64,000 nt of DNA from NCBI RefSeq assembly GCF_000716715.1, contig NZ_JNYJ01000030.1, positions 62,001-126,000 of the forward strand. Reading direction: 5' to 3'. Both the position numbers and the translations under genes were made by a program. Below are positions 36,720 to 45,783 of the stretch, in pieces (the first letter of the stretch is position 1; every line of letters starts with the position of its first letter). The DNA is from Dactylosporangium aurantiacum. GTDB taxonomy: Bacteria > Actinomycetota > Actinomycetes > Mycobacteriales > Micromonosporaceae. The notes beneath the pieces are model-generated. The model made no database searches and was not told the DNA's origin. It saw nothing but the letters and a program-made list of their open reading frames with translations.

Positions 36720-37136
36720 TCACCCCGTCCCAAATCCTTTCGTCGTCTGGTACGAGCCGTCGCCCGCCGCCTCGAGTGCCACCGTGCCGTCGAGGAGCCC
36801 TGCGGCGGTCGCGCAGACCCGCACCCGTCCCGGGGCGGCGAGGTCGGCGAGGCGGGTCGCGGCCGACACCGCCGGCCCGGTGAGCCGGTCGCCGGCCTCC
36901 CGCGGCGGCTCCCCGACGTGCAGGCCGAAGCGGACCAGCGTCATGGCGCGCGGCCGCAGGTACCCGGCGGCGTCGCGGACCGCGTCGGCGGGGTCGTCGT
37001 AGAGGACCAGGACATGGCCGTCGGCGGCCTTCGCCACCCGCCCGGCGCGCAGGTGCGCGGCGACGTCCTGCGCCGCCGCCGAGCCGCCGATCGCGAGGAC
37101 GGCGACCCGCGCCGCCGGGGAAGAGGAGGGCTCCAC
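36720..37136 (-). CDS. Degenerate class III nucleotide-cyclase-like protein
   Basis: The 138-residue protein from GTG 37136 lines up with the class III adenylate/guanylate cyclase fold: VAVLAIGGSAAAQ, then KAADGHVLVLYDDPADAVRDA, LVRFGLHVGEPP, DRLTGPAVSAATRLADLAAPGRVRVCATAAGLL. In active enzymes the first strand carries a metal-binding Asp in an F-D-I-x-G-F/S-T motif; here it is AIGG, and the usual domain length is shortened. It is probably catalytically dead. The start is uncertain and the frame extends upstream. It may have been a two-domain protein that decayed. Confidence 0.55.
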   Translation of the reverse strand: MEPSSSPAARVAVLAIGGSAAAQDVAAHLRAGRVAKAADGHVLVLYDDPADAVRDAAGYLRPRAMTLVRFGLHVGEPPREAGDRLTGPAVSAATRLADLAAPGRVRVCATAAGLLDGTVALEAAGDGSYQTTKGFGTG

Positions 37137-37537
37137 GGCACCGAGTATCTGGCCCTCGCCCGCCGCCGCATAGAGCCCGCCGCCGGAAACTTCCACCGGC
37201 CGGCGTCCACGGTGGACCGTTCGTCTCCTAACGATGAGGGTGGGTCGCCCGACCGACTCGAATCCCGATCCACCGAACGGCTCACCCTCGGGTGATCGTG
37301 ACCACAGCCATCCGTGCCCGTCGGTGCCTGCGCGCCACCCGTACCGACGCCGCATCGATTCCCGGAATGCTTGCCGCGCAACGGCTTCGCGCTTTGTCCG
37401 GGCGGGCGCGCGACACGTTCCGGACGTTGTTCGGGCGTCTGCTCCCCTCCGCGGGCGGTTGCGTCTACTGTGGAATCCCAACCAGCTATTTGCCGGTTTC
37501 GGTGGCGCGTGTTGCATTTGCGGTGCACAGTGATGTC
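37137..37537. other. 401-bp divergent intergenic region
   Basis: No convincing gene. Two overlapping frames exist on each strand but neither resembles a protein. The right end, about 37470-37537, is AT-richer and should contain the promoter of the small gene at 37538. Confidence 0.5.
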
Positions 37538-37735
37538 ATGAGCAGCAGCGGTGCTGAGCGGTACTACTGGTGCCTTTCCCACCAACGGGTCGAGTCCGAG
37601 GCAGACATGTGCGCCGGAAGGGATCGGCTCGGCCCCTATGATTCGGCGTCAGAAGCCGAACAGGCGCTGACGACAGTCCAGAAACGCAACGAGGCGTGGG
37701 ACGCCGAGGACGAACGGTGGGAAGGCAAGCACTAG
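37538..37735 (+). CDS. Small conserved hypothetical protein
   Basis: The 65-residue acidic protein reads YYWCLSHQRVESEAD, CAGRDRLGPYDSASEAEQAL, VQKRNEAWDAEDERWE. This matches a conserved small actinobacterial family that is often found beside other core genes; its function is unknown. ATG 37538 is taken because the conserved part begins there; the frame extends upstream without similarity. Confidence 0.75.
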   Translation: MSSSGAERYYWCLSHQRVESEADMCAGRDRLGPYDSASEAEQALTTVQKRNEAWDAEDERWEGKH

Positions 37736-37864
37736 CACCACGTCGCAGCCGGCGGCGACCGCGAACCGCCTCCGGCACACGACCACGTTCGACCCGTCTC
37801 CACCCGCACAACCCAACCGCGAACATCCCGCAGGACGCGGGAGAACTCCTCCAGGAGGACCACG

Positions 37865-40717
37865 ATGGCCGCAGCTAAGAAGGCCACCACGAGATCGGCC
37901 GCAACGAGCGCGGCCGCGACGACTCCCGCCGCGGACGCGGCGACGCCCGCAGTGACCACGACCCCCGCCAGGGCCGCGAAGACGGTCGCCGCCGCTCCCC
38001 GCCGGCGCTCGACCCCTGCCTCACTGACGGTCGCGACGCCGGCGTCTTCCGCCGCCGGTGCGGCCTCGGGCTCCGCCTCGGCGTCCCCGAAGCCGGCTTC
38101 GGCCGCGGGCACGGCCTCGTCCGGCGCGGCGGCTCCCGCCGCGAAGCGGGCCACCACGGCGAAGGCGACCCCGGCCGCTTCCAAGGCTACCGCCGCGAAG
38201 ACCGCCACCAAGGCGACTGCGGCGAAGTCGGCCACCCCGGCCGCCGCGAAGACCACCGCGGCGAAGACGGCGACCCCGGCCGCGAAGCCGGCCACGGCGA
38301 AGTCGGCCACGGCGAAGGCGACGGCAGCCACCCCGGCCGCGAAGTCCACGACGTCGTCGAAGGCGTCGTCGACGGCGGCGACCCCGGCGGCGAAGTCCAC
38401 GACGGCGAAGTCGACCGCGGCGAAGACCACCACCCCGGCCGCCAAGCAGACGGCGGCGAAGACCACCACGACGAAGGCGACCCCCGCCGCGAAGTCCACG
38501 GCGGCGAAGGCGACCACCGCGGCCACCCCGGCGGCGAAGTCGACGGCGGCGAAGACCACCACGACGAAGGCGACCCCCGCCGCGAAGTCCACGGCGGCGA
38601 AGGCGACCACCGCGGCCACCGCCACGAAGTCGGCGGCGAAGGCCGCTCCGGCGAGCAAGGCGGTCCCGGCGAAGTCGACGACCAAGGCCACCGGTGCCAA
38701 GGCGGCGGTCAAGTCCGCGGTCAAGGCCGCGGCGAAGGCCACCACCGCGGTGAAGTCCGCCGCGACGAAGGCGGTCGCCAAGGCCACCCCGTCGAAGTCC
38801 GCGACCAAGGCGGCCACCAAGTCGACGGCCACGAAGTCGACGGCCCCGGCGAAGGCCGCCACGAAGGCCACCACGGCCAAGGCGACCGCGGCGGCGACCA
38901 AGGCGGCTCCGGCGAAGACGGCGAAGGCCACCACCGCCAAGGCCACCACCGCCAAGGCCACCACCGCCAAGGCCGCCCCGGCGAAGGCCGCCACGAAGGC
39001 GACCACGGCCAAGGCCACCACGGCGAAGGCGGCTCCGGCGACCAAGGCGGCGCCGGCGAAGACCGCCACGGCGAAGGCGACCGCGGCGGCGAAGGCGGCC
39101 CCGGCGAAGGCCACGAAGGCCACGGCGACCGCGGCGAAGGCGGCCCCCGCCAAGACCGCGAAGGCCACCACCGCCAAGGCCGCCCCGGCGACGAAGGCGA
39201 CCACCGCGAAGTCGACGGCGGCGAAGACGGCCCCGGCGAAGGCCACGAAGGCCACGAAGGCCACGGCGACGGCGGCGAAGGCGGCCCCGGCCACCAAGGC
39301 GACCACCGCCAAGGCCACCGCGGCGAAGGCCGCGCCGGCGACCAAGGCGACCACGACCAAGGCGACCACGACCAAGGCGACCACGGCCAAGGCGACGGCG
39401 GCGAAGGCAGCTCCGGCGAAGACCGCCAAGGCGACGGCGGCGAAGTCCACGGCGGCGAAGGCGGCTCCGGCGAAGTCGGCGAAGGCCACGACCGCCAAGG
39501 CGACCACGGCGAAGGCGGCCCCGGCCAAGACGGCGAAGGCGACCGGCACGGCGAAGGCCGCCCCGGCCGCGAAGGCGACCGCCTCCAAGTCCACGGCGTC
39601 CAAGGCGGCCCCGGCCGCGAAGGGCACCGCGACCAAGGCGACCGCGTCCAAGGCGGCCCCGGCCGCGAAGGCGACCGCGAGCAAGGCGGCGGCGTCCAAG
39701 GCGGCCCCGGCCGCGAAGGCGACCGCGAGCAAGGCGGCGGCGTCCAAGGCGGCCCCGGCGGCGAAGGCCACCACGGCCAAGGCGGCCCCGGCGGCCAAGG
39801 CGACCGCGACCAAGGCGGCGGCGAGCAAGGCGGCTCCGGCCGCGAAGGCGACCGCGGCCAAGGCGGCGGCGTCCAAGGCGGCCCCGGCGGCCAAGTCCAC
39901 CGCGGCCAAGACGACCGCGAGCAAGGCCGCCCCGGCCGCGAAGGCCACCGCGAGCAAGACGGCCCCGGCCGCGAAGGCGACCACGGCCAAGGCGGCCCCG
40001 GCGGCCAAGGCGACCGCGACCAAGGCCCCGGCGAAGACCGCGGCCAAGGCGACGGCCACCAAGACCGCCCCGGCGAAGTCGACGGCGACGCCCGCCAAGG
40101 CGTCCACGGCGGCCAAGGCCACCCCCGCCAAGTCCACCGCGACCAAGGCCACCGCGACCAAGTCCACCGCGACCAAGGCCACGGCGAGCAAGGCGGCGAC
40201 GCCGAGCAGGTCCGCGGCCAAGGCGGCCCCGGCCAAGACGGCGAAGGCCACCGCGGCCCAGGCGGCCCCGGCCCCCGCGGCCGAGGCTCCGGCCACCGCC
40301 ACGGCCGAGACCCCGGCCACCGCCACGGCCGAGACCCCGGCCACCGCCACGGTCGAGACCCCGGCCGCGACCACGGCCGAGAGCCCGGCGGCGGCGCCGG
40401 CCGAGGCCCCGGCGGCGACCGAGCCGGCCGGCTCCGCCCCCGCCAAGGCGGCCGCCAAGAAGGCGCCCGCGAAGAAGGCGCCGGCGAAGAAGGCCGAGAC
40501 GGCGCCCGCCCCCGCGGCCGCGGAGCCGGCGACCCCGCCGGCGGTCGTGTCCGAGGGCGGTCTCGACGCCGGTGCCCCCGGCGACATCGAGGGTGGACCG
40601 AGTGCGCCCGCGGGCGGTGGCGCCACCGAGGCGATCCCCGGTCGCGAGAACGGCAACAACGTCGAAGGGGCGGCGAGCATGACCCCCGAGGACTGGGCGA
40701 GCCTGGCCCGTCCGTGA
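37865..40717 (+). CDS. Giant histone-H1-like Ala/Lys/Thr/Pro repeat protein
   Basis: The 950-residue protein starts at ATG 37865 with a clear AGGAGG site. Almost the whole length is short repeats of AKATTAKAAPAK type built from Ala, Lys, Thr, Ser and Pro; a later zone (about 570-720) repeats a 16-residue unit related to ASKAAPAAKATASKAA, and a final part has Glu-containing AETPATATAE repeats, then KKAPAKKAPAKK. A non-repetitive tail (about 900-950) ends with MTPEDWASLARP. Composition matches the C-terminal tails of eukaryotic H1 and of actinobacterial HupB, so DNA binding is likely, but there is no HU fold and the length is extreme. Confidence 0.8.
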   Translation: MAAAKKATTRSAATSAAATTPAADAATPAVTTTPARAAKTVAAAPRRRSTPASLTVATPASSAAGAASGSASASPKPASAAGTASSGAAAPAAKRATTAKATPAASKATAAKTATKATAAKSATPAAAKTTAAKTATPAAKPATAKSATAKATAATPAAKSTTSSKASSTAATPAAKSTTAKSTAAKTTTPAAKQTAAKTTTTKATPAAKSTAAKATTAATPAAKSTAAKTTTTKATPAAKSTAAKATTAATATKSAAKAAPASKAVPAKSTTKATGAKAAVKSAVKAAAKATTAVKSAATKAVAKATPSKSATKAATKSTATKSTAPAKAATKATTAKATAAATKAAPAKTAKATTAKATTAKATTAKAAPAKAATKATTAKATTAKAAPATKAAPAKTATAKATAAAKAAPAKATKATATAAKAAPAKTAKATTAKAAPATKATTAKSTAAKTAPAKATKATKATATAAKAAPATKATTAKATAAKAAPATKATTTKATTTKATTAKATAAKAAPAKTAKATAAKSTAAKAAPAKSAKATTAKATTAKAAPAKTAKATGTAKAAPAAKATASKSTASKAAPAAKGTATKATASKAAPAAKATASKAAASKAAPAAKATASKAAASKAAPAAKATTAKAAPAAKATATKAAASKAAPAAKATAAKAAASKAAPAAKSTAAKTTASKAAPAAKATASKTAPAAKATTAKAAPAAKATATKAPAKTAAKATATKTAPAKSTATPAKASTAAKATPAKSTATKATATKSTATKATASKAATPSRSAAKAAPAKTAKATAAQAAPAPAAEAPATATAETPATATAETPATATVETPAATTAESPAAAPAEAPAATEPAGSAPAKAAAKKAPAKKAPAKKAETAPAPAAAEPATPPAVVSEGGLDAGAPGDIEGGPSAPAGGGATEAIPGRENGNNVEGAASMTPEDWASLARP

Positions 40718-40730
40718 CGGTGTGAACGGC

Positions 40731-40772
40731 AGCGGCGGCGTCGTGGTCCACTGGGACCGTGGCGCCGCCGCT
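40731..40772 (+). terminator. Terminator after the H1-like gene
   Basis: AGCGGCGGCG (40731-40740) pairs with CGCCGCCGCT (40763-40772), and GGTCC/GGACC can pair within the loop. It lies 14 bp after the stop and 31 bp before the next gene. Confidence 0.75.
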
Positions 40773-40803
40773 TCGTACGGCGGGGGCGGTGTAAGACTGT
40801 GCC

Positions 40804-42228
40804 GTGGTCTTACGACGTATCCGGGCGCCCCGCATCGACTTCTCCGGGCTGCGCCGAGAGCTCGACCTGCCCACCGCGTTCCCCGAGGCGGCCGATCGGG
40901 AGGCGGAGGCCGCCGCGAAGGAGCGGCACGACGACCGTGAGGACCGCACGGACCTCGAGTTCGTGACGATCGACCCGCCGACGTCCAAGGACCTCGACCA
41001 GGCCCTGCTGCTGCAACGGCAGGGCAGCGGCTACCGGGTGTACTACGCGATCGCCGACGTGGCCGCGTTCACCGTGACCGCCCCCGCGATCGAGGCGGAG
41101 ACCTGGCGCCGGGGACAGACCGTCTACCTGCCCGACGGCAAGGTCCCGTTGCACCCGCCGGTGCTCAGCGAGGGCGCCGCCAGCCTGCTGCCGGACCAGG
41201 ACCGGCCGGCGGTGCTGTGGACGATCGACGTGGACGGCACCGGCGTGACCGTCGGCGCCGACGTGCGCCGGGCGACGGTCCGCAGCCGGGCGAAGCTCAA
41301 CTACGCGCAGGTGCAGCGCGACGTCGACGCGGGCACCCCGCACCCGTCGGTCCAGCTGCTGCCGGAGCTCGGGCGGCTGCTCACCCAGCGGGGGCTGGAC
41401 CGGGGCGCGGTCAACCTGCCGATGCCGGAGCAGGAGATCGAGCCCGACGGCGACGGCTGGAAGCTCGTCATCCGCGGGCCGGTGCCGGTCGAGGAGTTCA
41501 ACGCGCAGATCTCCCTGCTCACCGGCATGGCCGCGGCGCAGATCATGCTCAAGGGTGGCATCGGGCTGCTGCGGACCATGCCGCCGCCGGAGCAGGACGC
41601 GGTACGGAAGCTGCGCCTGGCCGCCCGGGCGCTGGGCCTGCCGTGGCCGGACGGGGCGGGCCCGGGTGCGGTGATCGCGGCGCTGGACCCGATGGACCCG
41701 AAGGCGGCGGCGTTCATCGACCAGGCCGCGGAGATGATGCGCGGCGCCGGGTACACCCCGTTCGACGGCGCGGCGCCCGAGCAGCCGCTGCACGGGGCGG
41801 TGGCGGCCCCGTACGCCCACGTGACGGCCCCGCTGCGGCGCCTGGCCGACCGGTACGTCACCGAGGTGTGCCTCGCCCTGCACACGGGCGCCGAGGTGCC
41901 GGCCTGGGCGCGCGACGCGCTGCCGCGGCTGCCGGAGGTGATGAGCCGCACCGACCGGGTCGCCAACGCCGCCGAGCGCGGCGCGGTCGACCTGGTGGAG
42001 GCGGTCCTGCTGCAGCACCGCGTCGGCGAGGAGTTCGACGCCGCGGTGCTGGACGTGGACCGGCACCGGGCCGACATCGCGCTGGACGAGCCGCCGGTGC
42101 GGGCCCGCTGCGAGGGCCGGGAGGAGGGCGGGGACCTGCCGCTGGGTGAGCGGATCCGGGTGCGGCTCACCGAGGCCGACCCCACCCGCCGCAAGGTGCT
42201 CTTCCACACGGTAAGACTTGACGCATGA
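40804..42228 (+). CDS. RNB-domain ribonuclease (RNase II/R family)
   Basis: The 474-residue protein is a 3'-5' exoribonuclease of the RNase II family. Key segments are the FVTIDPPTSKDLDQALLL catalytic aspartates (about 45-65), YYAIADVAAFV-like, LPDGKVPLHPPVLSEGAASLLPDQDRPA, and APYAHVTAPLRRLADRYV. It lacks the N-terminal cold-shock domains and a full S1 domain of RNase R. GTG 40804 is the start. Its stop overlaps the next start as ATGA. Confidence 0.9.
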   Translation: MVLRRIRAPRIDFSGLRRELDLPTAFPEAADREAEAAAKERHDDREDRTDLEFVTIDPPTSKDLDQALLLQRQGSGYRVYYAIADVAAFTVTAPAIEAETWRRGQTVYLPDGKVPLHPPVLSEGAASLLPDQDRPAVLWTIDVDGTGVTVGADVRRATVRSRAKLNYAQVQRDVDAGTPHPSVQLLPELGRLLTQRGLDRGAVNLPMPEQEIEPDGDGWKLVIRGPVPVEEFNAQISLLTGMAAAQIMLKGGIGLLRTMPPPEQDAVRKLRLAARALGLPWPDGAGPGAVIAALDPMDPKAAAFIDQAAEMMRGAGYTPFDGAAPEQPLHGAVAAPYAHVTAPLRRLADRYVTEVCLALHTGAEVPAWARDALPRLPEVMSRTDRVANAAERGAVDLVEAVLLQHRVGEEFDAAVLDVDRHRADIALDEPPVRARCEGREEGGDLPLGERIRVRLTEADPTRRKVLFHTVRLDA

Positions 42229-42917
42229 GCTACGACCAGATCGAACTGCCCGACGTGTCAGCGCTGCGGGTCGGCATCATCGGCGGGACCGGGCCGCAGG
42301 GTCGCGGCCTGGCGTACCGGTTCGCCAGGGCGGGCGTGCGGGTGCTGGTGGGCTCCCGGTCCACGGAGCGCGGCGTCCAGGCGGCGCAGGAGCTCAACGC
42401 GCTGCCCGGCGTGGCCGCGCAGGCCGAGGGCGGCGACAACGCGTTCGCCTGCGAGGCGGACGTGGTCGTGATCGCGGTGCCGTGGGAGGGGCACGCGGCG
42501 ACGGTCGCCGAGCTGGCGCCGCTGCTGACCAGGGGCAAGGTCGTGGTCGACTGCGTCAACCCGCTCGGGTTCGACAAGCAGGGGCCGTTCGCGCTGCCGG
42601 TGCCGGAGGGCAGCGCCGCCGAGCAGGCCGCCACACTGCTGCCGGAGGCGCGGGTCTGCGCCGCGTTCCACCACGTCAGCGCGGTGCTGCTGGCCGACCC
42701 GGAGGTCGAGCGGGTCGACCTGGACGTGCTCGTGCTCGGCGACGACCGGGAGGCGGCCGCGCAGGTCCAGGCCCTCGCGGGCCGCATCGCCGGCATGCGG
42801 GGCGTGTTCGCCGGGCGGCTGCGCAACGCCGGGCAGGTCGAGGCGTTGACGGCGAACCTGATCGCTGTCAACAAGCGGTACAAGGTGCACGCCGGTATCC
42901 GGGTGACGGACCTGTGA
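42225..42917 (+). CDS. npdG: NADPH-dependent F420 reductase
   Basis: The 230-residue protein has the F420:NADP oxidoreductase fold: nucleotide-binding GIIGGTGPQGRGLAYRFARAG (about 17-37), the VLVGSRSTERG motif that selects NADP, and DCVNPLGFDKQGPF. It moves hydride between NADPH and coenzyme F420. It is coupled at both ends (ATGA with the nuclease, GTGA with the P450), which may supply reduced cofactor for that enzyme, though this is inference. Confidence 0.9.
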   Translation: MSYDQIELPDVSALRVGIIGGTGPQGRGLAYRFARAGVRVLVGSRSTERGVQAAQELNALPGVAAQAEGGDNAFACEADVVVIAVPWEGHAATVAELAPLLTRGKVVVDCVNPLGFDKQGPFALPVPEGSAAEQAATLLPEARVCAAFHHVSAVLLADPEVERVDLDVLVLGDDREAAAQVQALAGRIAGMRGVFAGRLRNAGQVEALTANLIAVNKRYKVHAGIRVTDL

Positions 42918-44104
42918 GCACGTTCGACCCCTGGTCACCGGCGTTCGTCTCGCACCCATACGAGGCGTACCGGCAGCTGCGCGAGCAGGAGCCCGTCAGC
43001 TGGTTCGAGCCGAGCGGCCAGTACCTGATCTCGCGGCACGAGGACGTCAACGCGCTGCTGCGCGACCGGCGGCTGGGCCGCACGTACCTGCACGTCGCCA
43101 CGCACGAGGAGATGGGCCGCACGCCGCCGCCGGCGCAGGACGAGCCGTTCTGGCGGCTCAACAACAACGGCATGCTGGACCGCGAGCCGCCGGACCACAC
43201 CCGGCTGCGGCGGCTGGTGTCGCAGGCGTTCACACCGCGGCGGGTCGAGGCGTTGCGGCCGGTGGTCCAGCGCCTCGCCGACGGCCTCGTCGACGCGTTC
43301 GTCGCCAAGGGCGGCGGCGACCTGATCGCCGAGGTCGCCGAGCCGCTGCCGGTCACGGTCATCGCCGAGCTGCTGGGCATCCCCGACGCCGACCGGCACC
43401 ACCTGCGGCCCTGGTCGGCGGCGATCTGCGGCATGTACGAGCTGAACCCGTCGCGGGAGACGGCGGCCGCGGCGGTACGTGCCGCCGAGGAGTTCTCCGA
43501 GTACCTGCGCGCCCTGGCCCGCCGCCGCGCGGGCGACCCGCAGGACGATCTGATCAGTGCCCTCACCGCCGTCGAAGGGCTCAGCGAGGACGAGCTGATC
43601 GGCACCTGTGTGCTGCTGCTCAACGCCGGGCATGAGGCGACCGTCAATGTGACCGGCAACGGATGGTGGGCCCTGTTCCGCAATCCTGATCAACTTCGGA
43701 AAATTCAGACGAATCCCGGGCTGGTGCCGGTCGCGGTCGAAGAACTGATGCGGTTCGACACGCCGCTGCAGATGTTCGAACGGTGGGTGCTGGAGGACAT
43801 CGAGGTCCACGGTCAGACGATTCGCCGGGGGCAGGAGGTCGCGCTGCTGTTCGGCTCCGCGAACCACGACCCGGCCGTGTTCAGCGACCCGGAGCGGCTC
43901 GACGTCGAACGCCGCGACAATCCGCACATCTCCTTCGGCGCCGGGATCCATTACTGCTTGGGGGCGCCGCTGGCGAGGATCGAGCTCGCCGCGTCGTTCG
44001 GCGCGCTGCTGGCGAAGGCGCCCGGCCTGCGGTTGGAGCGGGAGCCGCAGTGGAAACCGGGATATGTGATCAGAGGTCTGGAAAGGCTCGACGTCTCGCT
44101 CTGA
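42914..44104 (+). CDS. Cytochrome P450
   Basis: The 396-residue protein has all P450 landmarks: the C-helix [21 protein letters not shown]-helix [11 protein letters not shown] (about 234-244), ExxR in EELMRF (about 277-280) and the haem loop [12 protein letters not shown] with Cys about 348. It is a soluble bacterial class; the substrate is unknown. GTG 42914 overlaps the F420 reductase stop. No ferredoxin gene is adjacent, so redox partners must be encoded elsewhere. Confidence 0.95.
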   Translation: MSTFDPWSPAFVSHPYEAYRQLREQEPVSWFEPSGQYLISRHEDVNALLRDRRLGRTYLHVATHEEMGRTPPPAQDEPFWRLNNNGMLDREPPDHTRLRRLVSQAFTPRRVEALRPVVQRLADGLVDAFVAKGGGDLIAEVAEPLPVTVIAELLGIPDADRHHLRPWSAAICGMYELNPSRETAAAAVRAAEEFSEYLRALARRRAGDPQDDLISALTAVEGLSEDELIGTCVLLLNAGHEATVNVTGNGWWALFRNPDQLRKIQTNPGLVPVAVEELMRFDTPLQMFERWVLEDIEVHGQTIRRGQEVALLFGSANHDPAVFSDPERLDVERRDNPHISFGAGIHYCLGAPLARIELAASFGALLAKAPGLRLEREPQWKPGYVIRGLERLDVSL

Positions 44105-44114
44105 GAAGAATGTT

Positions 44115-44141
44115 TCAACCCCGTCTGGGTGTGGCCGATGT
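44115..44141 (+). promoter_or_regulatory. Candidate FliA (sigma-28-like) promoter of the chemoreceptor gene
   Basis: TTCAA at 44114-44118, a 15-bp spacer and GCCGATGT at 44134-44141 match the sigma-28 pattern, whose -10 element is GCCGATAA. It lies 40 bp before the ATG. Such promoters drive flagellar and chemotaxis genes in motile actinomycetes. Confidence 0.5.
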
Positions 44142-44180
44142 CACCTGTGCATCGTGGCGCATCGCAGATTGGGGTCGTTG

Positions 44181-45749
44181 ATGGCCGTGTTCGCGAACCT
44201 GGGCATCGCCCAGAAGATCGGTGTGCTGTGCGCCGCCGGGATCCTGGTGTCCGCCGCGACGGGCGGCGTCGGCATCTACGCCCAGGACCGGCTCACCGAC
44301 CAGGCGGAGCAGGTCCGCGCGCTGGAGTCCGCGAACGGCCGGCTGCACCACCTCGACACCCGCGGGTCGGAGCTGAAGGTCGACGGGTACCGCGCGCTCG
44401 CCGAGGTCGACGTCGCCGCGATCATCGAGGACCTGCCCGGCGACCTGGACTCCGTCACCGAGACCCTCGCCCAGCTCGACGCGATCACGCTGCCCGCGGA
44501 CATCCGCGCCGACCTGGAGGCGATCAAGCCCGACGCGGTCGCGTTCAACGCGTTCATCGACGCGTTCGTCCGCGACGCGGCGAAGGACCAGCGCGCGGTG
44601 ATGGCCCGCGAGCCGGAGATCGCCGACCGCAACCACGACCTCGACGACAAGATCGGCGCGCTGCAGGACAAGATCGACGCGCGGATCGCCGTCGAGCGGG
44701 CCGAGATGGCCGACACCCGTACCGCGACCCTCTGGACCATGATCGGGGCGATCGCCGCCGGCATCGTGCTGTTCCTGGCCATCGCGCTGCCGATCGGCAA
44801 GGCGGTCGTGCGGCCGGTCCGCCGGGTCCGCGCGGTCCTGGAAGGGCTCGCCCACGGCGACCTCACCCAGTCCGTCGGCGTGGCCGGCAAGGACGAGATC
44901 GGTCAGATGGCGGTCTGCCTCGACGAGGCCATGGCCAGCATCCGTACCTCCATCTCCGAGGTCTCCAGCAGCTCCGACGGCCTCGCCAACGCCTCCCGGG
45001 AGCTGTCGAGGGTCAGCGCCGAGATCTCCGGCGCGGCCACCTCGACCAGCGCGCAGATGGCCGACGCGTCCGCCTCGTCGAGTGAGGTGTCCCGGCACGT
45101 CAGTACCGTGGCGACCGGCGCCGAGGAGATGGGGGTGTCGATCCACGAGATCGCCCGCAACGCCGCCGACGCGGCCGGGGTCGCCTCCGGCGCGGTGCGC
45201 GAGGCGGCCGCCGCCAACGAGAAGGTCGAGCGGCTCGCGGTGTCGTCCACGGAGATCGGCAACGTGCTGAAGCTCATCACCTCGATCGCCGAGCAGACGA
45301 ACCTGCTGGCCCTCAACGCCACCATCGAGGCGGCCCGGGCCGGCGAGGCGGGCAAGGGCTTCGCCGTCGTCGCCAACGAGGTCAAGGACCTCGCTCAGGA
45401 GACCGCGAAGGCGACCGAGGACATCCGCCAGCGGGTCACCGCGATCCAGGCCGACACCGGCGCCGCGGCGGACGCGATCCGCAAGATGGCCGGCGTCGTC
45501 GAGGAGATCAACCAGTACCAGTCGACGATCGCCTCCGCGGTCGAGGAGCAGTCCGCGACCACGGCCGAGATGAGCCGTTCGGTGGCCGAGGCGGCGACCG
45601 GCGCGGAGCGGATCGCGGGGAACATCGCCGGGGTCGCCGACGCCACGAACGCCACCACGCGGGGCGTCGCCGCCGCCGAGGGCGCCGCGACCGAGCTGGC
45701 GCAGATGTCGCAGGACCTGCGCCAGCTGGTCTCACACTTCACGTTCTGA
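44181..45749 (+). CDS. Methyl-accepting chemotaxis protein
   Basis: The 522-residue chemoreceptor has a membrane segment at about 10-32, a four-helix-type extracellular domain of about 150 residues ([21 protein letters not shown] and an [13 protein letters not shown] helix), a second membrane segment (about 183-203), a HAMP domain (about 204-257) and a methyl-accepting signalling domain with the conserved tip [35 protein letters not shown] split around residue 385. ATG 44181 is preferred over GTG 44154. It signals to CheA to control flagella. No che genes are adjacent. Confidence 0.92.
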   Translation: MAVFANLGIAQKIGVLCAAGILVSAATGGVGIYAQDRLTDQAEQVRALESANGRLHHLDTRGSELKVDGYRALAEVDVAAIIEDLPGDLDSVTETLAQLDAITLPADIRADLEAIKPDAVAFNAFIDAFVRDAAKDQRAVMAREPEIADRNHDLDDKIGALQDKIDARIAVERAEMADTRTATLWTMIGAIAAGIVLFLAIALPIGKAVVRPVRRVRAVLEGLAHGDLTQSVGVAGKDEIGQMAVCLDEAMASIRTSISEVSSSSDGLANASRELSRVSAEISGAATSTSAQMADASASSSEVSRHVSTVATGAEEMGVSIHEIARNAADAAGVASGAVREAAAANEKVERLAVSSTEIGNVLKLITSIAEQTNLLALNATIEAARAGEAGKGFAVVANEVKDLAQETAKATEDIRQRVTAIQADTGAAADAIRKMAGVVEEINQYQSTIASAVEEQSATTAEMSRSVAEAATGAERIAGNIAGVADATNATTRGVAAAEGAATELAQMSQDLRQLVSHFTF

Positions 45750-45783
45750 CGTTCGTCTGCCGGTGTTCGCCGGTCAGAACGTG
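45740..45783. terminator. Bidirectional terminator spanning two stop codons
   Basis: CACGTTCTGAC (45740-45750) pairs perfectly with GTCAGAACGTG (45773-45783). The stem includes the stop codons of the chemoreceptor and of panB, which converge here. Confidence 0.7.

Noticed and set aside
37732..40988. Ala/Val/Phe-rich minus-strand frames opposite the H1-like gene (982 and 755 codons)
   Set aside because: Complement of the Lys/Ala/Thr repeats; no ribosome binding site, whereas the plus-strand frame has a strong one and a unique tail.
41217..42149. 310-codon plus-strand frame within the RNase II-type gene
   Set aside because: Out-of-frame shadow with Arg/Gly/Ala-rich composition.
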